Origin: Heterocephalus glaber
Lineage: Eukaryota > Chordata > Mammalia > Rodentia > Bathyergidae
Assembly: GCF_000247695.1 (NCBI RefSeq)
Contig: NW_004624882.1
Location: forward strand, 2,141,675-2,205,674
Length of the DNA: 64,000 bases
Direction of reading: 5' to 3'
Part shown: positions 37,086-49,130 of the stretch, in pieces
Layout: every line of letters begins with the position of its first letter
Numbering within the stretch: position 1 is the first letter of the stretch
The notes under the pieces: generated by a model
The model's input: only the letters and a program-made list of their open reading frames with translations
Database searches by the model: none
What the model was told of the DNA's origin: nothing
Position numbers and translations under genes: made by a program

Positions 37086-38267
37086 GAGCTAAACTGTTAA
37101 GCAAAAGAAAGTCCCCATTGCATGACCTCTAGGATACTTAGTCTTCTAAAATTTAGAATTTTGTGTCATGGAATTTTATCTTGAAAACTATGCCAAGTCT
37201 TGGTTTTCTTTATATTTGAGAATTACAATTTCATATTTCTCAGTGAGTTTTAATTTTGTTTTTTATATTTTAGTGGTGTATGTTGTGGTATATAATAATT
37301 ACAATCATCTTGGGGAATTGGTCCACATACATACTGTATCACGGTTAGAATTTAGTTTTTGCGAGCAGACATGGCCTTCTCACCTAGGCACAGACCCTTC
37401 CTCCCTGGCATAGTACACCCTGCTACCACCTAGCTTGACCTACCTTGGTCCTGGAGGCATTTGAGACCCCTAAGATTTTGGTATAGGATGGAGGGTTGCT
37501 GACTTTAGATGCTCTTCAATTTATTATATGGTTATGTCCCTATAAGCCCATGGTAAATTGAAAGTGTATGTAATACATTTAACCTACAGAACATTCTAGC
37601 TTACCCTAGCCTTAAACGTGCTCAGAACACTTAAGTTAGCCTACAGTCAGGCAAACTCCTCTAACAGAAAATCTATTTTATCACAAAGTGCTGGATAGCT
37701 CATATAATTTACTGAATATTGTGCTGACAAAGAAAAACATAATGGTTAGATAGGTAAGGTCTCATGCCATCATTGAGTTGAAAATTGTAACTATTACCAT
37801 TACTACCCATGCTAGTGTTGGATGCTGTCACTGAGACAGAGGTCCAAGGTTAAATAAAGCAGCCATCACTCTGATTAGGGCAGGGGGGCTGTGAATGGGA
37901 CTTGGGCAGGGTGAGGGAGGAAGAGGAAATGTCTGCCTGATGTTCAGTCCTTTGTGTAAGCTCCAGGACTCCTGTAAGTGAGGAAAGGAGAAGTGGGGAG
38001 GCAGAGGGAGGAAGAAGGGGAGAGGCTTGGGGGCAGGGCAGAAGGGAGAGACATAGGCCAGGAAGGGATGGGGAGGATATAGACAGGGTGGCAGTGGGGC
38101 AGGGAGCTGAAAGACAATGGAGGAGAGGGCACAGGTGTCCAAGGCAGACAGAAGCAGGTTAGGGTCAGGGAGTGGGAGGTGAGAGGGAAAAGGCAGAGTG
38201 AAGGAGGAGTAAAATGAGAAAAAAAGGGAGAGAGATGAAACTTGTAGGCTAATCCTGAAGCAACAAC
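37086..38267. other. Stretch without recognised gene; purine-rich tail
   Basis: 37090-37800 is AT-rich unique-looking sequence. 37870-38250 is strongly G/A-rich on the plus strand, without a clean period. No exon recognised. Confidence 0.4.
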
Positions 38268-38560
38268 TTTTTTTTTTTTTTTTTTTTTTTTTTTACAGAA
38301 AACGCTGTGACAGCAAGAAATAAAGAAGATACTTTGGCATCAAAGTAAGAGGGGAAAGGGTGAAGGTGTCCCATATATCACTGAGAGGGGTCCAAAGCAG
38401 CTTCCAGGGTCCTAGTCCAACACTGGGACTTAAGGGCCAGGAGCACTGGTGGTGCGGAGGTGAGAGACATGCCCAGCAGGTCACTTGCCATAGGGACGAG
38501 AAGATGCTTGAGAAGACATCTCATAACAGTCCATGTCATCAAGGTCGTAGTTGTCTGCTT
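38268..38560 (-). pseudogene. Candidate retrocopy of an mRNA 3' end, source not recognised
   Basis: A 27-base T run (38268-38294) is a poly(A) tail on the minus strand. It follows sequence that looks like a 3' UTR and, before it, an open frame ending DNYDLDDMDCYEMSSQ...PYGK and a stop at about 38483-38485. Directly upstream of DNYDL the minus strand reads TCTTTTCCCTGAAGCAG, which looks like an intron acceptor. The piece could therefore be a copy of an incompletely spliced RNA, or a real terminal exon beside a chance poly(T). I do not recognise the protein and found no clear target duplication. Confidence 0.35.
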
Positions 38561-38965
38561 CAGGGAAAAGACACAACAGAAAAGAAAAGGTGACAGCTGC
38601 CACCAGGTGGGAGCCAGGCAGGGAATGTCCCAGTCTAGCCAAGACATCCCCTGGGGAAATCAGAAATACAGGAGGGAAAAGGCTTTGCCGGATGCTGAAA
38701 GTACCTTCTCCTGCACAAATCAATACACCACAAGATGAACTATATAAGGAAAAAGGCCATTTACTTTGTACCCTGCCTTGCATTAGCTACTGTTGCACCA
38801 GGATGAAGCATTACTCTGAGCAAGCCAGTTAGGCCTTTTCAGGAAAGTCTGACCAATTTACTCCTTAGCATAATCATCACAGGCCATAAGAAAATTTAAT
38901 AAGAGCTCTATTTCTAGGAAAAGAAAATACTCCTACAAAAAATTGAACTCAATTTCCAGAGAGAT

Positions 38966-39370
38966 TGTCTGAGCTATTTTCTTGTCACTGGGACCCAACA
39001 CTCACAACTTAAAGGGAGAAAGATTTATTTCTGCCTCACAGTCTGTAGAGATTTTAACCCACAGTCAGCTGGCTCCAAGGCTGGGCAGAATGGCGGAGGG
39101 GCATAGCCAGAGGAGAAAGAACGTGGCTTGGAAGGTAGGAAGCAGAGAGAGATCAAAGGAGGAGAGAGGGAGACAAACTCTTGTAGGCCACACCCCCAGT
39201 GAGCCGCCTCCTCTGACCCAGCTTCACCTCCCAACATCACATTTAGCTATAAACTCATCAGTGCTCTAATTCATTGATGAGTATCACATCTCCATAGTCC
39301 AGTCATCTCCCCAAAGCCCCAGCTATGAGTGCATGAGGCTTTGGGGGACATCTAGATAGAAACTATATCA
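38966..39370 (-). mobile_element. MaLR-like solitary LTR
   Basis: Reverse orientation of the family at 32460: TGTCTGAGCTATTTTCTTGT at the left, CAGTCAGCTGGCTCCAAGGC, GGCCACACCCCCAGTGAGCC, GAGTATCACATCTCCATAG. Target duplication not visible. Confidence 0.85.
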
Positions 39371-39896
39371 TAATAGATCACTTCCCCCCCAAATATCCAT
39401 TGACTCTGATGCATGCATGATCATTAATAACATGCCCAAATTGTATTTCCCCTGTACTTGGGACACACAGCCTGAGAGTCTTAAATGTGTTTTATTGCAG
39501 CAGATAAACCTTACTAGTAAATTTTTCAAAGAGCTCGTATTTATATGCACGAAACAGAAAAAGTCAACATCTAAATGTATAGTTTATCACCCTAAAAGGA
39601 ATAGATACTGAGGAGGAACAGAGCAGAAAATGATTTGAAGCGGGGTGGTGAGATCTATTTGAATTACTTCTTACTGCTTAAACACACACAAATCACAAGA
39701 CAACTTGAATCAAACATAAGTGACTTTTTCCTTTTGAATGATTTTATTCTATCTCTGGTATTTTTTTATAGCTTTTATATATAACACGTCACATTTGCAA
39801 ATGGGCCTTTCCCCTATGGACAATAGGTTAAAAGGTGCTCAGGTGCTAAGGAAAAAAATAATTTCAGAACTAAGAAAGATTAATTTTGTTTTTTTG

Positions 39897-39983
39897 TTTG
39901 TTTGTTTTTGGTACCAGGGATTGAACTTGGGTCCTTGCGCTTGCGCAGCAGGCGTCGAAACCACTGAGCTAAATCCCTGGCAG
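39897..39983 (-). mobile_element. ID SINE, young-looking subtype
   Basis: Reverse orientation with GGTACCAGGGATTGAACTTG and GCGCAGCAGGCGTCGAAACC. Duplication AAAGATTAATTT (left, from 39885) / AAAAATTAATTT (right, from 39984), 11 of 12 matching. Confidence 0.93.
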
Positions 39984-40155
39984 AAAAATTAATTTCAAGA
40001 CCCAAATTTACACAGAGAAGAGAAGCAGAGCTTGAATGTTAAGAGAGCACAAAACTAAGGATGAGAAAGTGTGGGGAACATTAAAGGCAACAACAAATTA
40101 ATACAAAAATAAAAACTCTTTTGGAAAACAATTGCCAACAAATATTCAAAAAGTT

Positions 40156-40258
40156 GGGCCAGGGATTTAGCTCAGTGGTTTCACTGCCTGCTGCGCAAGC
40201 TCAAGGACCCGAGTTCGATCCCCGGTACCAAAAAAAAAAACCCGAAAAAACAAAACAA
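40156..40258 (+). mobile_element. ID SINE, young-looking subtype
   Basis: GGGCCAGGGATTTAGCTCAG, GCCTGCTGCGCAAGC, GAGTTCGATCCCCGGTACC and an A-rich tail. AAAAGTT on both sides is a possible target duplication. Confidence 0.92.
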
Positions 40259-40334
40259 AAGTTTATTCAAGTGTTTAACACTCATCTACTTTTTCTCAGA
40301 TGCTTCAAAAACTGGCATCCTGCAAAAAGTCAGA

Positions 40335-40492
40335 GTTTTCATCCAGCCTGGGTAACTGAGTGACTTAGTGGGACCCTGTCTCAAAATAAAAAGTAAAAAT
40401 GGAAAAAAAAAAAAAAAGTAAAAACGGGCTGGGGATGTAGCTCACCGCAAAGACCCTCCATTCACTCTCCAGTATCAACAAAAAGAAAGCCA
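40335..40492 (+). mobile_element. B1-dID composite SINE, 5'-truncated
   Basis: Starts within the B1 half (CATCCAGCCTGGGTAACTGA ... GGGACCCTGTCTCAAAATAA), then an A-rich linker and an ID half (GGGCTGGGGATGTAGCTCA). Confidence 0.87.
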
Positions 40493-40821
40493 AAGTATTT
40501 AAATAGGAAGAAATAGAAAAACTAAAATTGCTGTGAACTTTATACTTTTTATCACCAACTCTCCTATTAGCTGTGTGCCACTGAGAAAGTTAATTTCTCT
40601 AGAATTCGACTTTTCCATATGAAATAAAAATAATCACTACCTACATTGTTTTGTGGTATATTGTTTCATATGTAAGTAGACTCATTAGATGTTGAATGAA
40701 TGAATTCTAGTTTAAGTATTACTGTTAGCTCTGGGAAGTAGGTACTAATATTTTTTGAGGTCTTGGCTGAGATTTAAGTACCTACTTGTAAATTATATCA
40801 AATCTTTCAGTTAAAGCTGCA

Positions 40822-41032
40822 ACTGACGAACTTTTTCTGTAAAAGACCACATAGTAAATAAACATTTTAGGCTTTGGAGACACATAGTCTCTCACAACTA
40901 CTCAACTTGTTGTAGTAGCAAGCACAAAAGCAACAGGGAATATGAAAATGAAAGGGTGTAGCTATGCCCCAATAAAACTTTATTTTAAAAAGCAAGTGGC
41001 AGCCCAAATTTGTTTCATGGGCAGTAGTTTTT
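40822..41032 (+). mobile_element. hAT-like relic (same family as 4348)
   Basis: GACGAACTTTTTCTGTAAAA, ACATTTTAGGCTTTGGAG, CAACTACTCAACTTGTTGTA and CCCCAATAAAACTTTATTTT. Confidence 0.8.
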
Positions 41033-42627
41033 TTCTTTTTTGAAAAAAAAAGAAATAATATTCCCAAACTGAAAATGAACTACTATTCTGAGTGTTTAAA
41101 CAACTTGCCACAGTTTACCCCGCTCAAAATTGGCATGCCTCAGATTTGACCCTAGGACCTTCAATCCCAGAGCTCATGTTCTTTCCTCCATTCTCAATGG
41201 TGTTAATCACATAATACCTTTTGCAGCCCTTTACAAGCAGGATTTATGGTTCAGAAAGGTGGTGACTCTGTTCAACCAAATATACAGTTGCTCCATAACA
41301 CAAACAGTGTGCAAATAACTCAAGTCGAACATGTCAAGATTTCAGGGCCCATACTTACTGTAAAATTTATAGCCTCAAAAGGGTTTGCAAGTATTGCTTC
41401 AATGAGAAGGTGGTCTTGCCAAAATCAAGTGAAGAATTATATGAATGTTAAAAAACAATTTTATCCTGAATTTTCTGGAAGACATTAGTAGATATTTTCT
41501 TATTCAGATTACCATCATCCAGAAATAGTTCCTAAAAGTCCAGTGCATTGGCAGAAAGGAACTGATTCATCAATTCTTTATAGAACAAGAATTTGGAATA
41601 AGAAAATATCCATTTTTCTAACTTTTTTATGCTGAACAATAATTTCATTTAGAGATGAAATTCATTTAAAGTCATTATGAAATATTTTGAGCAATATACT
41701 GTGATTGGATTGGAAAGACAGAGAATGGAGAAAGGGAATAACAAAATCAACTGGAAGTCTTTATCACAAATACAGTACACAATGCAGCCTTCACCCCTAA
41801 TAAAATTCAGGATCCCCTGGGAATGCAGAATAACTTGTCATCTGTACTTAGTAACCAAACTAAGGGAAACAAACATTTTAATTCATTCTAATTATTTCAC
41901 CTTCACAAGTATCATTCAGAGCAGGATTTCCCATTTCCGTACCATGGACACTTTGGATTGGATATGTTTTTGTTGTAGGTCCGCCCTGTCTGATCAATCT
42001 TCTGCTTCACTTAAAGATCAGGATGCCACTCACAGCCCCACCTTTTTGTTAAATGTGGCCATTATTTTGAAGCTTTGGACTCATTGTAAGTCTTAAGCAT
42101 ACTCTAGCATGCTTTCTTGACATGCTTTTATAATAATAAATGTCACTTGTCATTCACTGTAATATACTTCATGTCAGCATTAATGCTCTAAGGATCAACA
42201 GTTTTTCATGATTTTTTTCTTTTTCATTCTGTTTTTTTATGCACCTAAAGTGGAATTTTCAATAACAATCTTTTGAAACTTATATCATCTCTGCCCTTAA
42301 GTAAAATTCAATTACCTAAAAATGTAATAAAAGTAACAGTCTTCAAGTAAATGTCATTCTAATGTCAATTAAAATATGACCTAGGTCTAGATAACAAGTA
42401 TGGGTCAAGACATGAAGAGAAATTAGAACTGTCATAATTCTTCGTGGGGTGGTGAAATGGTGAAGCCACTTTGGAAAACATATTGGCACTTTCTGAAAAA
42501 TCAAATATAATTCATCATAATACAGCAATTCTACTCTTAGACATGTACCCAGGAGGAATGAAAACATATGTGTATACAAAGACTTTCACCCAAGTGTATA
42601 TAACAGCATTCCTAATAAAGAGCTAAA

Positions 42628-42843
42628 GTGGCTGGGTATGGTGAGGCACACCTGTAATTCCAGCTACTCAAGAGGCTGAAGCGGGAGAATCACAAATTTG
42701 GACCCTCCCTGGGCAACTCAGCAAAACTCTGTTTCAAAAATAAAATTTAAAAAGAAAGGACTGTGAATGTAATTCACTGTTAGTTTGCCTAGATTGCATG
42801 AAGTTCTAGGTTCAATGCACCAGCTCTGCCAAAAAAAGATAAA
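42628..42843 (+). mobile_element. B1-dID composite SINE in the L1 fragment
   Basis: B1 half (GGCTGGGTATGGTGAGGCAC ... CAAAACTCTGTTTCAAAAAT) and a diverged ID half (GACTGTGAATGTAATTCACT ... TAGGTTCAATGCACCAGC). Confidence 0.87.
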
Positions 42844-42884
42844 AAGTAAACATAATCCAAATGCCCATTAAAAAGTGAATGGAT

Positions 42885-42964
42885 GGGGCCTGGGATTTAG
42901 CTCAGTGGCATCGTGCCTGCCTCACAAGTGCAAGGTCCTGGGTTCAATCCCGCATGCTGGAAAA
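42885..42964 (+). mobile_element. ID SINE, young-looking subtype, in the L1 fragment
   Basis: GGGGCCTGGGATTTAGCTCA and GGGTTCAATCCCGCATGC. A perfect 14-bp duplication AAAAGTGAATGGAT at 42871-42884 and 42965-42978 gives exact borders. Confidence 0.95.
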
Positions 42965-44029
42965 AAAAGTGAATGGATAAACAAAACATAGTACTTCATA
43001 TAATGGAATGTTATTCACCAATGAAAAGCAAAACCAACTGCTAAAACATTGCAGCATGGATCACCTTGAGAACATTATGTTCAGTGAAAAAAGACACAAA
43101 ACATTACATATTACATTATTCCATTTATAAAAATTGTCCAATATAGGCAAATTTATAGAGATGCAAAGTAGATTAGCTAGGGTTCTGTGTGCGGAGGGGT
43201 GGGAAGGGAATGTAATTGCTCATATGTATTGAGTTTCCAGGGTGACAAAAATATTCTAAAATTAAATCATGGTAATGGTTGCCCAATTCTGTAAATAAAC
43301 TAAAAACCATTGGACTGTATATTTTAAATTGGTGATTTTATGATGTGTAATTACATCTCATTAAAGCTGTTAAAATTTATTATAGAGGTTAAGATAAAAC
43401 CTTTGCTGAATAAAAAATGAGAGTCACTTACCAACATATAAACTCAGTCTGGAAACTTCTACTCTCTGTCCATGCATCAAGCCTGAAGCAGAACGGAAAA
43501 ACAGGAGATATGCCCATATCTCTACATCCCCTTGCAGTTCTACTATTCTTTCTATGGGCCAAATTCGAGACTGAAACACAATATCAAGTCTTACAGGTTC
43601 TAATTCCATTGCAGCTGTGACTTATAATGGAATCACAAATTAATTTACTTATTCACATCAATTAGAAGGCAATTCTTCATTTCAGTAGAATGGGTGGCAA
43701 GTGATTTCTAGAGGATTCAGGAGCATTTAAAGTCCTCATCCTCCAAAGAGTTCCTCTTTCCATTCTTTCCCCCAATTCACTGTGCCTCATTTAGCCTAGG
43801 CATTGATTCAAATAGTTTCTATCAAATGTATAATAAAAAAGAGTGCTTTGAGTTGATAGATTTTGACCAATCTAGAGGGAAGACTTCAGTGGCTTGCCAC
43901 AAATATAGTCCTTGCCACAGGACTATATTTTATCAACATCACTAAAGATAAATACTCCTCGTTGAATTTGTTAGTTTCTCGAGGATAGAGATGGCAGAAA
44001 AATATATTAGGTAATAAAATTAAAATTTT

Positions 44030-44114
44030 CTTTTTTTTTTTTGGTACCAGGGATTGAACTCAGGTCCTTGTGCTTGCAAGGCAGGCAGCGGAACCACTGA
44101 ACTAAATCCCTGGC
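44030..44114 (-). mobile_element. ID SINE, young-looking subtype
   Basis: Reverse orientation: GGTACCAGGGATTGAACTCA and CAGCGGAACCACTGAACTAA. AAAATTTT on both sides. Confidence 0.92.
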
Positions 44115-44189
44115 TAGAATCAAAATTTTTTTAAAAAAATCTCAATAATTTGCAACAAAGTGATGAAAAACAATAAAATTAAATAACGG

Positions 44190-44562
44190 TATTGGTCCAT
44201 TGTCTGTTGCCATAACAAACTATCTGAGTCTCAGTACTTTATTAACTAAAGAGGGTTTCTGGTTCAAAATCCTGATGACTGGAGGATACAAATAGCATGG
44301 CATCCATGTCCTGGCTGCATCACAACATGGCAGAGAAACCAAGGGAACCAGTCACATGCAGAAGAGGCCAAGTGCAAACGGTGGCCTCACTTTATAACAA
44401 ACTTTATGAGATCAGCATGAAGCTCTTTTGAGGATGGCACCACTATGTCCTAGTCCCATCTCTTACAGGCTCCACCACCTCTGAACTTCACCACAATGAA
44501 GACCAACCCTCAGCACATGAATTTGGGGGACACACTCAAACCACATTTGAACCATAGTACTG
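44190..44562 (-). mobile_element. MaLR-type solitary LTR, diverged
   Basis: Reverse-strand LTR pattern: CTGTTGCCATAACAAACTAT, CTGGCTGCATCACAACATGG, GGTGGCCTCACTTTATAACA and GACACACTCAAACCACATTT. Non-coding. Confidence 0.7.
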
Positions 44563-44706
44563 AAGCATGTATAAATCAATACATTTCACATGAGCAGAAT
44601 GGATGAGATCCAGCTTTGCAATCACTGTTTTCCAAGAAGCCTATGGATTTGACATGCCAACAATTTCCATGTGAACTATATGATGTACTTATAAAAAGAA
44701 TATTAT

Positions 44707-44793
44707 AGGGGTTGAGTTATAACTCAGTGGTATCATGCTTGCTTAGCATGCCTAAGGCCTTGGGTTCAATCCCTAGCACTGCAAAAATATATT
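44707..44793 (+). mobile_element. ID SINE
   Basis: GGGGTTGAGTTATAACTCAG and GGGTTCAATCCCTAGCAC. A perfect 9-bp duplication GAATATTAT lies at 44698-44706 and 44794-44802. Confidence 0.92.
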
Positions 44794-45375
44794 GAATATT
44801 ATTATGGACAGAGTAATGAAGTACAGAGTTCAGGTAACATTGACATTTTGGAGAATTACATCCTATTTCTGAATGCAATGGCTTTTTATTACAGGTTAGT
44901 CATTCAACAACCTTCAACAAATAATTGAACTGTCAGTATCAGACACCATGTTGGGGATATAAGAAAAACACAAGAAAACAAGGCTTAGAAGATGTGAGAA
45001 GGGCAGACCTTGAGTTAGTCATTAGCAACATGCTCAGTCTTCCAGAGAGAGAGGGCGGAGAGTGAGAAGAGAGAATGGAGGACTTAGCTTGGATCTACTT
45101 TCCCAGGAAGGCAACCTGGATGGAGGGAGTTTGGAAACAGTGCAGCATAGTGGAGAGGCCTTCAGCCAGACAACCTAGACACAGCAGAGTCCATGGGGTG
45201 TGGCTGCAGTGCTCCCATGTGCGTGAAAAATCACTTATATCTGCAGCTTTTGAGAAAAATCTTAAGACCAATCTGTGTGCATGTTGGGAAGACCTTCCTC
45301 TGACAATAGAGAGGTGGCTTAATACAGCAGTGAGCTTGCCAATGCAGAAAATATTCAATCTGATGAGCTTTTCCT

Positions 45376-45700
45376 TGGAGCCAGCAAATCTTATATTTAA
45401 AGGGCCAGAGAGTAACTATTTGAGGCTTTGTAGACAACAGAGTCTCTGTCACACTACTTAACTCTGTCATTGTAGCAATGAAAGAGCCACAGACAATGAG
45501 TCAATAAATAAACATAACTGTATTCCAATGAAACTTCAATTATGGAGCCTGAAATTTGAATTTCAATTACAATGTTTGCATGTCATGAAATATATTAGCC
45601 TTTAAAAATTTTTTTCCCCAATAATTTTCAGCTCATGTGCTAAAAATGCAGGCAGTGAGCTGGGGTCAGCCTGTGGGTAGCAGTTCTCACCCCCTGGACT
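45376..45700 (+). mobile_element. hAT-like relic (same family as 4348)
   Basis: GAGCCAGCAAATCTTATATT, AAGGGCCAGAGAGTAACTAT, TTGAGGCTTTGTAGACAAC, CCAATGAAACTTCAATTATG and an end CAGTTCTCACCCCCTGG. Confidence 0.75.
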
Positions 45701-45849
45701 AGAAGGTGGCATTGGCTCCCAGTGTGTGCCTCTGAGTCTCAGGAAAGCCCAAGAGACAGGACTTGTCTTTTGAAACTCGTCATGCCTTTGCCAATAATTA
45801 CAACTACGTGTAACATGAACTGAGATCGGAGCCTAGAGAGCTTTTCACA

Positions 45850-46080
45850 GCAACAATGTGGCGAACTGGGATTTGAACCCAGGCAGCCTGGCTCCAGAAT
45901 CTGTTCTCTGTGTATCCTTTCAGTTACTCTGGGCAACAAACCTCGAAAGCAGGCACTCTGGCAATTCCTGGCTTATAAGTGAGGAAACTGAGGTCTAGAT
46001 TTAGTGACTGACCCATAACACACAAGAAGTGCTGGGGGCAGAGCTCAATCGCAGGGAGTCTGACCCAGAGGCCATATACC
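45850..46080. mobile_element. MIR-type fragments
   Basis: GGGATTTGAACCCAGGCAGC, GTGAGGAAACTGAGGTCTAG and ACACAAGAAGTGCTGGGGGC are MIR core strings; probably two overlapping or adjacent fragments in opposite orientation. Confidence 0.55.
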
Positions 46081-46967
46081 CCACTGTCTGCAAGGAGAAG
46101 AGTTTAATCACGGTTACAGCAAAGGCTGGCAGCTCATCAGGTGCAAGTCTGGGAAATGGTTGTGAACACTCTGGAGCTAGTGACACTGAGTAAATGAGGA
46201 AAAGCAAGAAGATAATAAAGAAGTATCTTGAAAAGCAAGAACAATTAACTCTTTCCCTTCCACGATTTGGTTAAGAGGAGAGCCCTTGCTATAAAATGCA
46301 GGCTAATATTAACATGCATCAGTCTCTCTCAAGGGTGTTGAGTAAATTAATTAATCTCAATAAACTTCCTGAGGTCTTTAGATAGGAACAAAAACATCAA
46401 GAACAAGTACAACAGGCTGCGGATGTGTATTTATTATGTGTTTATTAAATTGTCACCCTCTTGGCCTCTGGGAGGCTCTGTGAATAAACAACAGTACATT
46501 AATTATTCTCAGAACTATTAATATCATTCTGAGAAAATCAAGTCTAAGTTCCAGTGGCCACTGTGACTGAGAAGATTTGGAAAGTCAAAGAATTACAGTC
46601 TTTGAAATGTCTTCCCTATTTCTTTCAACCTATACTTCTGTCATAGGAATGAAGAGACCAAGTTCAGCCTCTGTGTTGCCTTTTTTCTTTCTGAGTAGAT
46701 GGAGTGCAAACTCCTTGTATTTAGGACTCCTTTGGCATGAAGGTAGTCACCAGCATCCCAGAAAGCACCGTGTTATAAAAAGAAGAGGACGGGGCACTTG
46801 AGGCAGGAGAGCTGTCAAGCAGAGCCCTGGCCCAGAATTCCAGCAGAACACTGATTTTTGGTCACCTCATCCAAGCCTTCTCTGATACCCATGCTGAATT
46901 GGATATATCTCCTCGGTACTTCGATAATACAAAGCTTACAAAGTGTGATCTAAAACTATGGTGAATG

Positions 46968-47455
46968 TTTAAATTTTTAAAATTATTACAGTAAAAGACA
47001 TATTGTCACTAAAATACTCCCCCTTGCTTTGAACACACTTCTCCCCTCATTCTTGCCACTTTCTGAAGCAGTTCTACAAGTCCTCTTTCGTGAGTGTCCT
47101 TATGAGGTATGATCGAAAATAAAGTGAATTCTGCTGGCAAGTGCCATCCCACTGAAAAAAAGGCTCATAAAAACATTATGGTGTATCCTTCATCTGCCTT
47201 ATTCACTGGGGGCACTGCGCAACTTCTGGCTCTTCTCCAAGGTCAAAATACCCAAGAAAGGTAAACATTTTGAATTAATTCAGGACACAAAAGCAGCCAT
47301 GACAGTGCAACTGAAGACACTCATGAAAGGACTTCCAGAACTGCTTCAGAAAGTTACAAGAAGGATGGGATAAGTGTGTTCGAAGCCAGGAAGACTATTT
47401 TGAGGGGAATTAATGGCAACATGTCTTTTACTGAAATAATTTTTTTTTAAATTCA
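46968..47455 (+). mobile_element. Tc1/mariner relic with long fold-back arms
   Basis: The plus strand in frame at 47180-47340 encodes a decayed mariner transposase C-terminal segment (FWLFSKVK, then FELIQDTKAAMTVQLKTL), ending in stops. The left 135 bp (TTACAGTAAAAGACATATTG, GCTTTGAACACACTTC, CACTTTCTGAAGCAGTTCT) are the reverse complement style of the right end (CTGCTTCAGAAAGTT, ACATGTCTTTTACTGAAATA). So the C-terminal-coding end is present at both ends as an inverted repeat. Not active: internally deleted and frameshifted. The region with the catalytic first aspartates is absent. Confidence 0.8.
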
Positions 47456-47479
47456 AACATCCACTGTATTTTTCTATCA

Positions 47480-47612
47480 CACCTCATACAGTACTTTTCT
47501 CATACTATGTCCACTATTTTGAAATTGTTTATTTGTTGATCTAGCAGACTGGATGTTCCTTGAGGGCAAGGTTTTGTTGTCTTGGTCTCGCCTGCAACTA
47601 TTGCAAAACCAG
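47480..47612 (+). mobile_element. L2 fragment
   Basis: GACTGGATGTTCCTTGAGGG followed by CAAGGTTTTGTTGTCTTGG, in the L2 3' layout. Confidence 0.55.
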
Positions 47613-47939
47613 GCAGATCATGGGCTCCTAACATTAAATAACAATAAGCAATGAACTGGCACCAGTTTGACCATGGGTAAAATGAGAGAACAAGATGAGA
47701 TAGTCATTAATATTCCTTCTGGTCTTGAGATTTGGCTAGACAACTCATCTAGTACCATGAAGATCCTCAGACAGGTGTTTATTCTCTGGCTTGAGGGAGA
47801 AGGGGAGAGAATCTCAAAGGAGAAAGGAATTTATATGAATAGATCCCTCTATTCCTATTGAATGGATATTCTCTTCTTTACATCCAGAGCAATCCATTTT
47901 CAAATAGTGCAGCTTGTATCCCTTCCCTGCTCATAACCC

Positions 47940-48420
47940 TCTAAATGAGTTCCCATCTTGCCCATAGTAACAGCCACTAGTCCTTCCCGTGACCTTCAGA
48001 CACTGGACCTTCTAGACATTTTCCTGCCCACTTCTCCCACCTCTCTCCCTGGCAGACACCATCCCAGCCCCATGTCTTACCACTCCTCCAATTTACCTTC
48101 CAACATCAAGCTGTATTCCCTTGTGGTTCCCTCTTGCTGCCACTCTTCTCCCTGGATGCTTTGATGGCTTGTTCTCCTGGCTCATTCAAATTGTCTGAGT
48201 CACCTTCTTAGACACTTGTTCTAACCACTTACTGACAGTCAGGAATCCCCAGGACTCCCCATTCTCTATGCTGATTTATTTTTCTCTATGGCGCTTGTTA
48301 GCTTTCTTCATATCACAGAAGTTTTTTTTCTGTCTTGATCACTGCAGTGTCCAGTACCTAGAATATTGGCAGGCATGCACCACAGGACTCAGTGAAGGTT
48401 TGTTGGATGAATGAACACAA
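47940..48420 (+). mobile_element. L2 LINE 3' fragment
   Basis: TGCTGATTTATTTTTCTCTA, CAGTGTCCAGTACCTAGAAT and TTTGTTGGATGAATGAAC in L2 order. Confidence 0.6.
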
Positions 48421-49130
48421 CAAAGGTAGCACAGTGAGAATAGGTATGAGGTTTGTCTCAACAGCCTCAAGCTCCACTGCTTTTCCTTGTTGGCCTTTGG
48501 GCTGCTGCTCTAATCTTATGTTCATGGTTTCCTCCAGAGGCCACATTTGTTCTGCTCTTCCAGTTCTCTTTCCCTTCTCAACCTCTGTCCACAGGTTACT
48601 CTCTTTCAGGACAGTGGGAGCTCCATTCCAAGACAAATTAGACAGAAGGCAAAGCAATGAAAAGAAAAATATCTGCATGTACTAATGGAAGGTGAGAACT
48701 ATTATCAACAGTGAAGGCACAGGATTGACCATTGACTCTATTTCCCAATGTCAAAAAGAAGGCAAAAATAAATTTTTCAATTCTATTCTCTCATAAAGCT
48801 ATTTTTGAACTAATTATGGTTAGAAAACCAACCTTACAAATAAAACTTGAGTACATACATGCAGCACTCTATCAAGCATAGCTGGGTTCATGGATACAAT
48901 ATAGACTTTGAAGTCCTTATGTCTAATTATTTATGTTCAACGATGTATTTCATTATAGTAATGAGAAAGAAGTATCAGGATATAATGGGAAGATCCATGC
49001 TATGGATATAAACACTTATATTTCTTCATATAAAGAAGCAAAACCATAATACCTATTTTATGAATTTATTTTGGAATGAAATCAGCTATTTTAAGAGTAG
49101 GATAATATATACAATTCACAATAGATGCCG

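Larger units (their letters stand above)
42400..43380 (+). mobile_element. Old L1 (L1M-type) 3' fragment with two SINE insertions
   Basis: The L1 3' pattern is continuous outside two SINEs: GTGAAGCCACTTTGGAAAAC, CAGCAATTCTACTCTTAGAC, CCAAATGCCCATTAAAAAGT, ATAATGGAATGTTATTCACC, AGCATGGATCACCTTGAGAA and ACTGTATATTTTAAATTGG, ending in ATCTCATTAAAGCTG. Removing 42628-42843 and 42885-42964 restores the usual order. No intact reading frame. Confidence 0.85.

Noticed and set aside
37870..38250. Purine-rich stretch as a possible minisatellite or triplex-forming unit
   Set aside because: Strong strand asymmetry but no regular period, so not reported as a tandem repeat.
32037..39370. Possible intact endogenous retrovirus between the LTRs
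   Set aside because: The LTRs are solitary, of MaLR type, in mixed orientation and nested in one another; no gag, pol or env-like frame lies between them.
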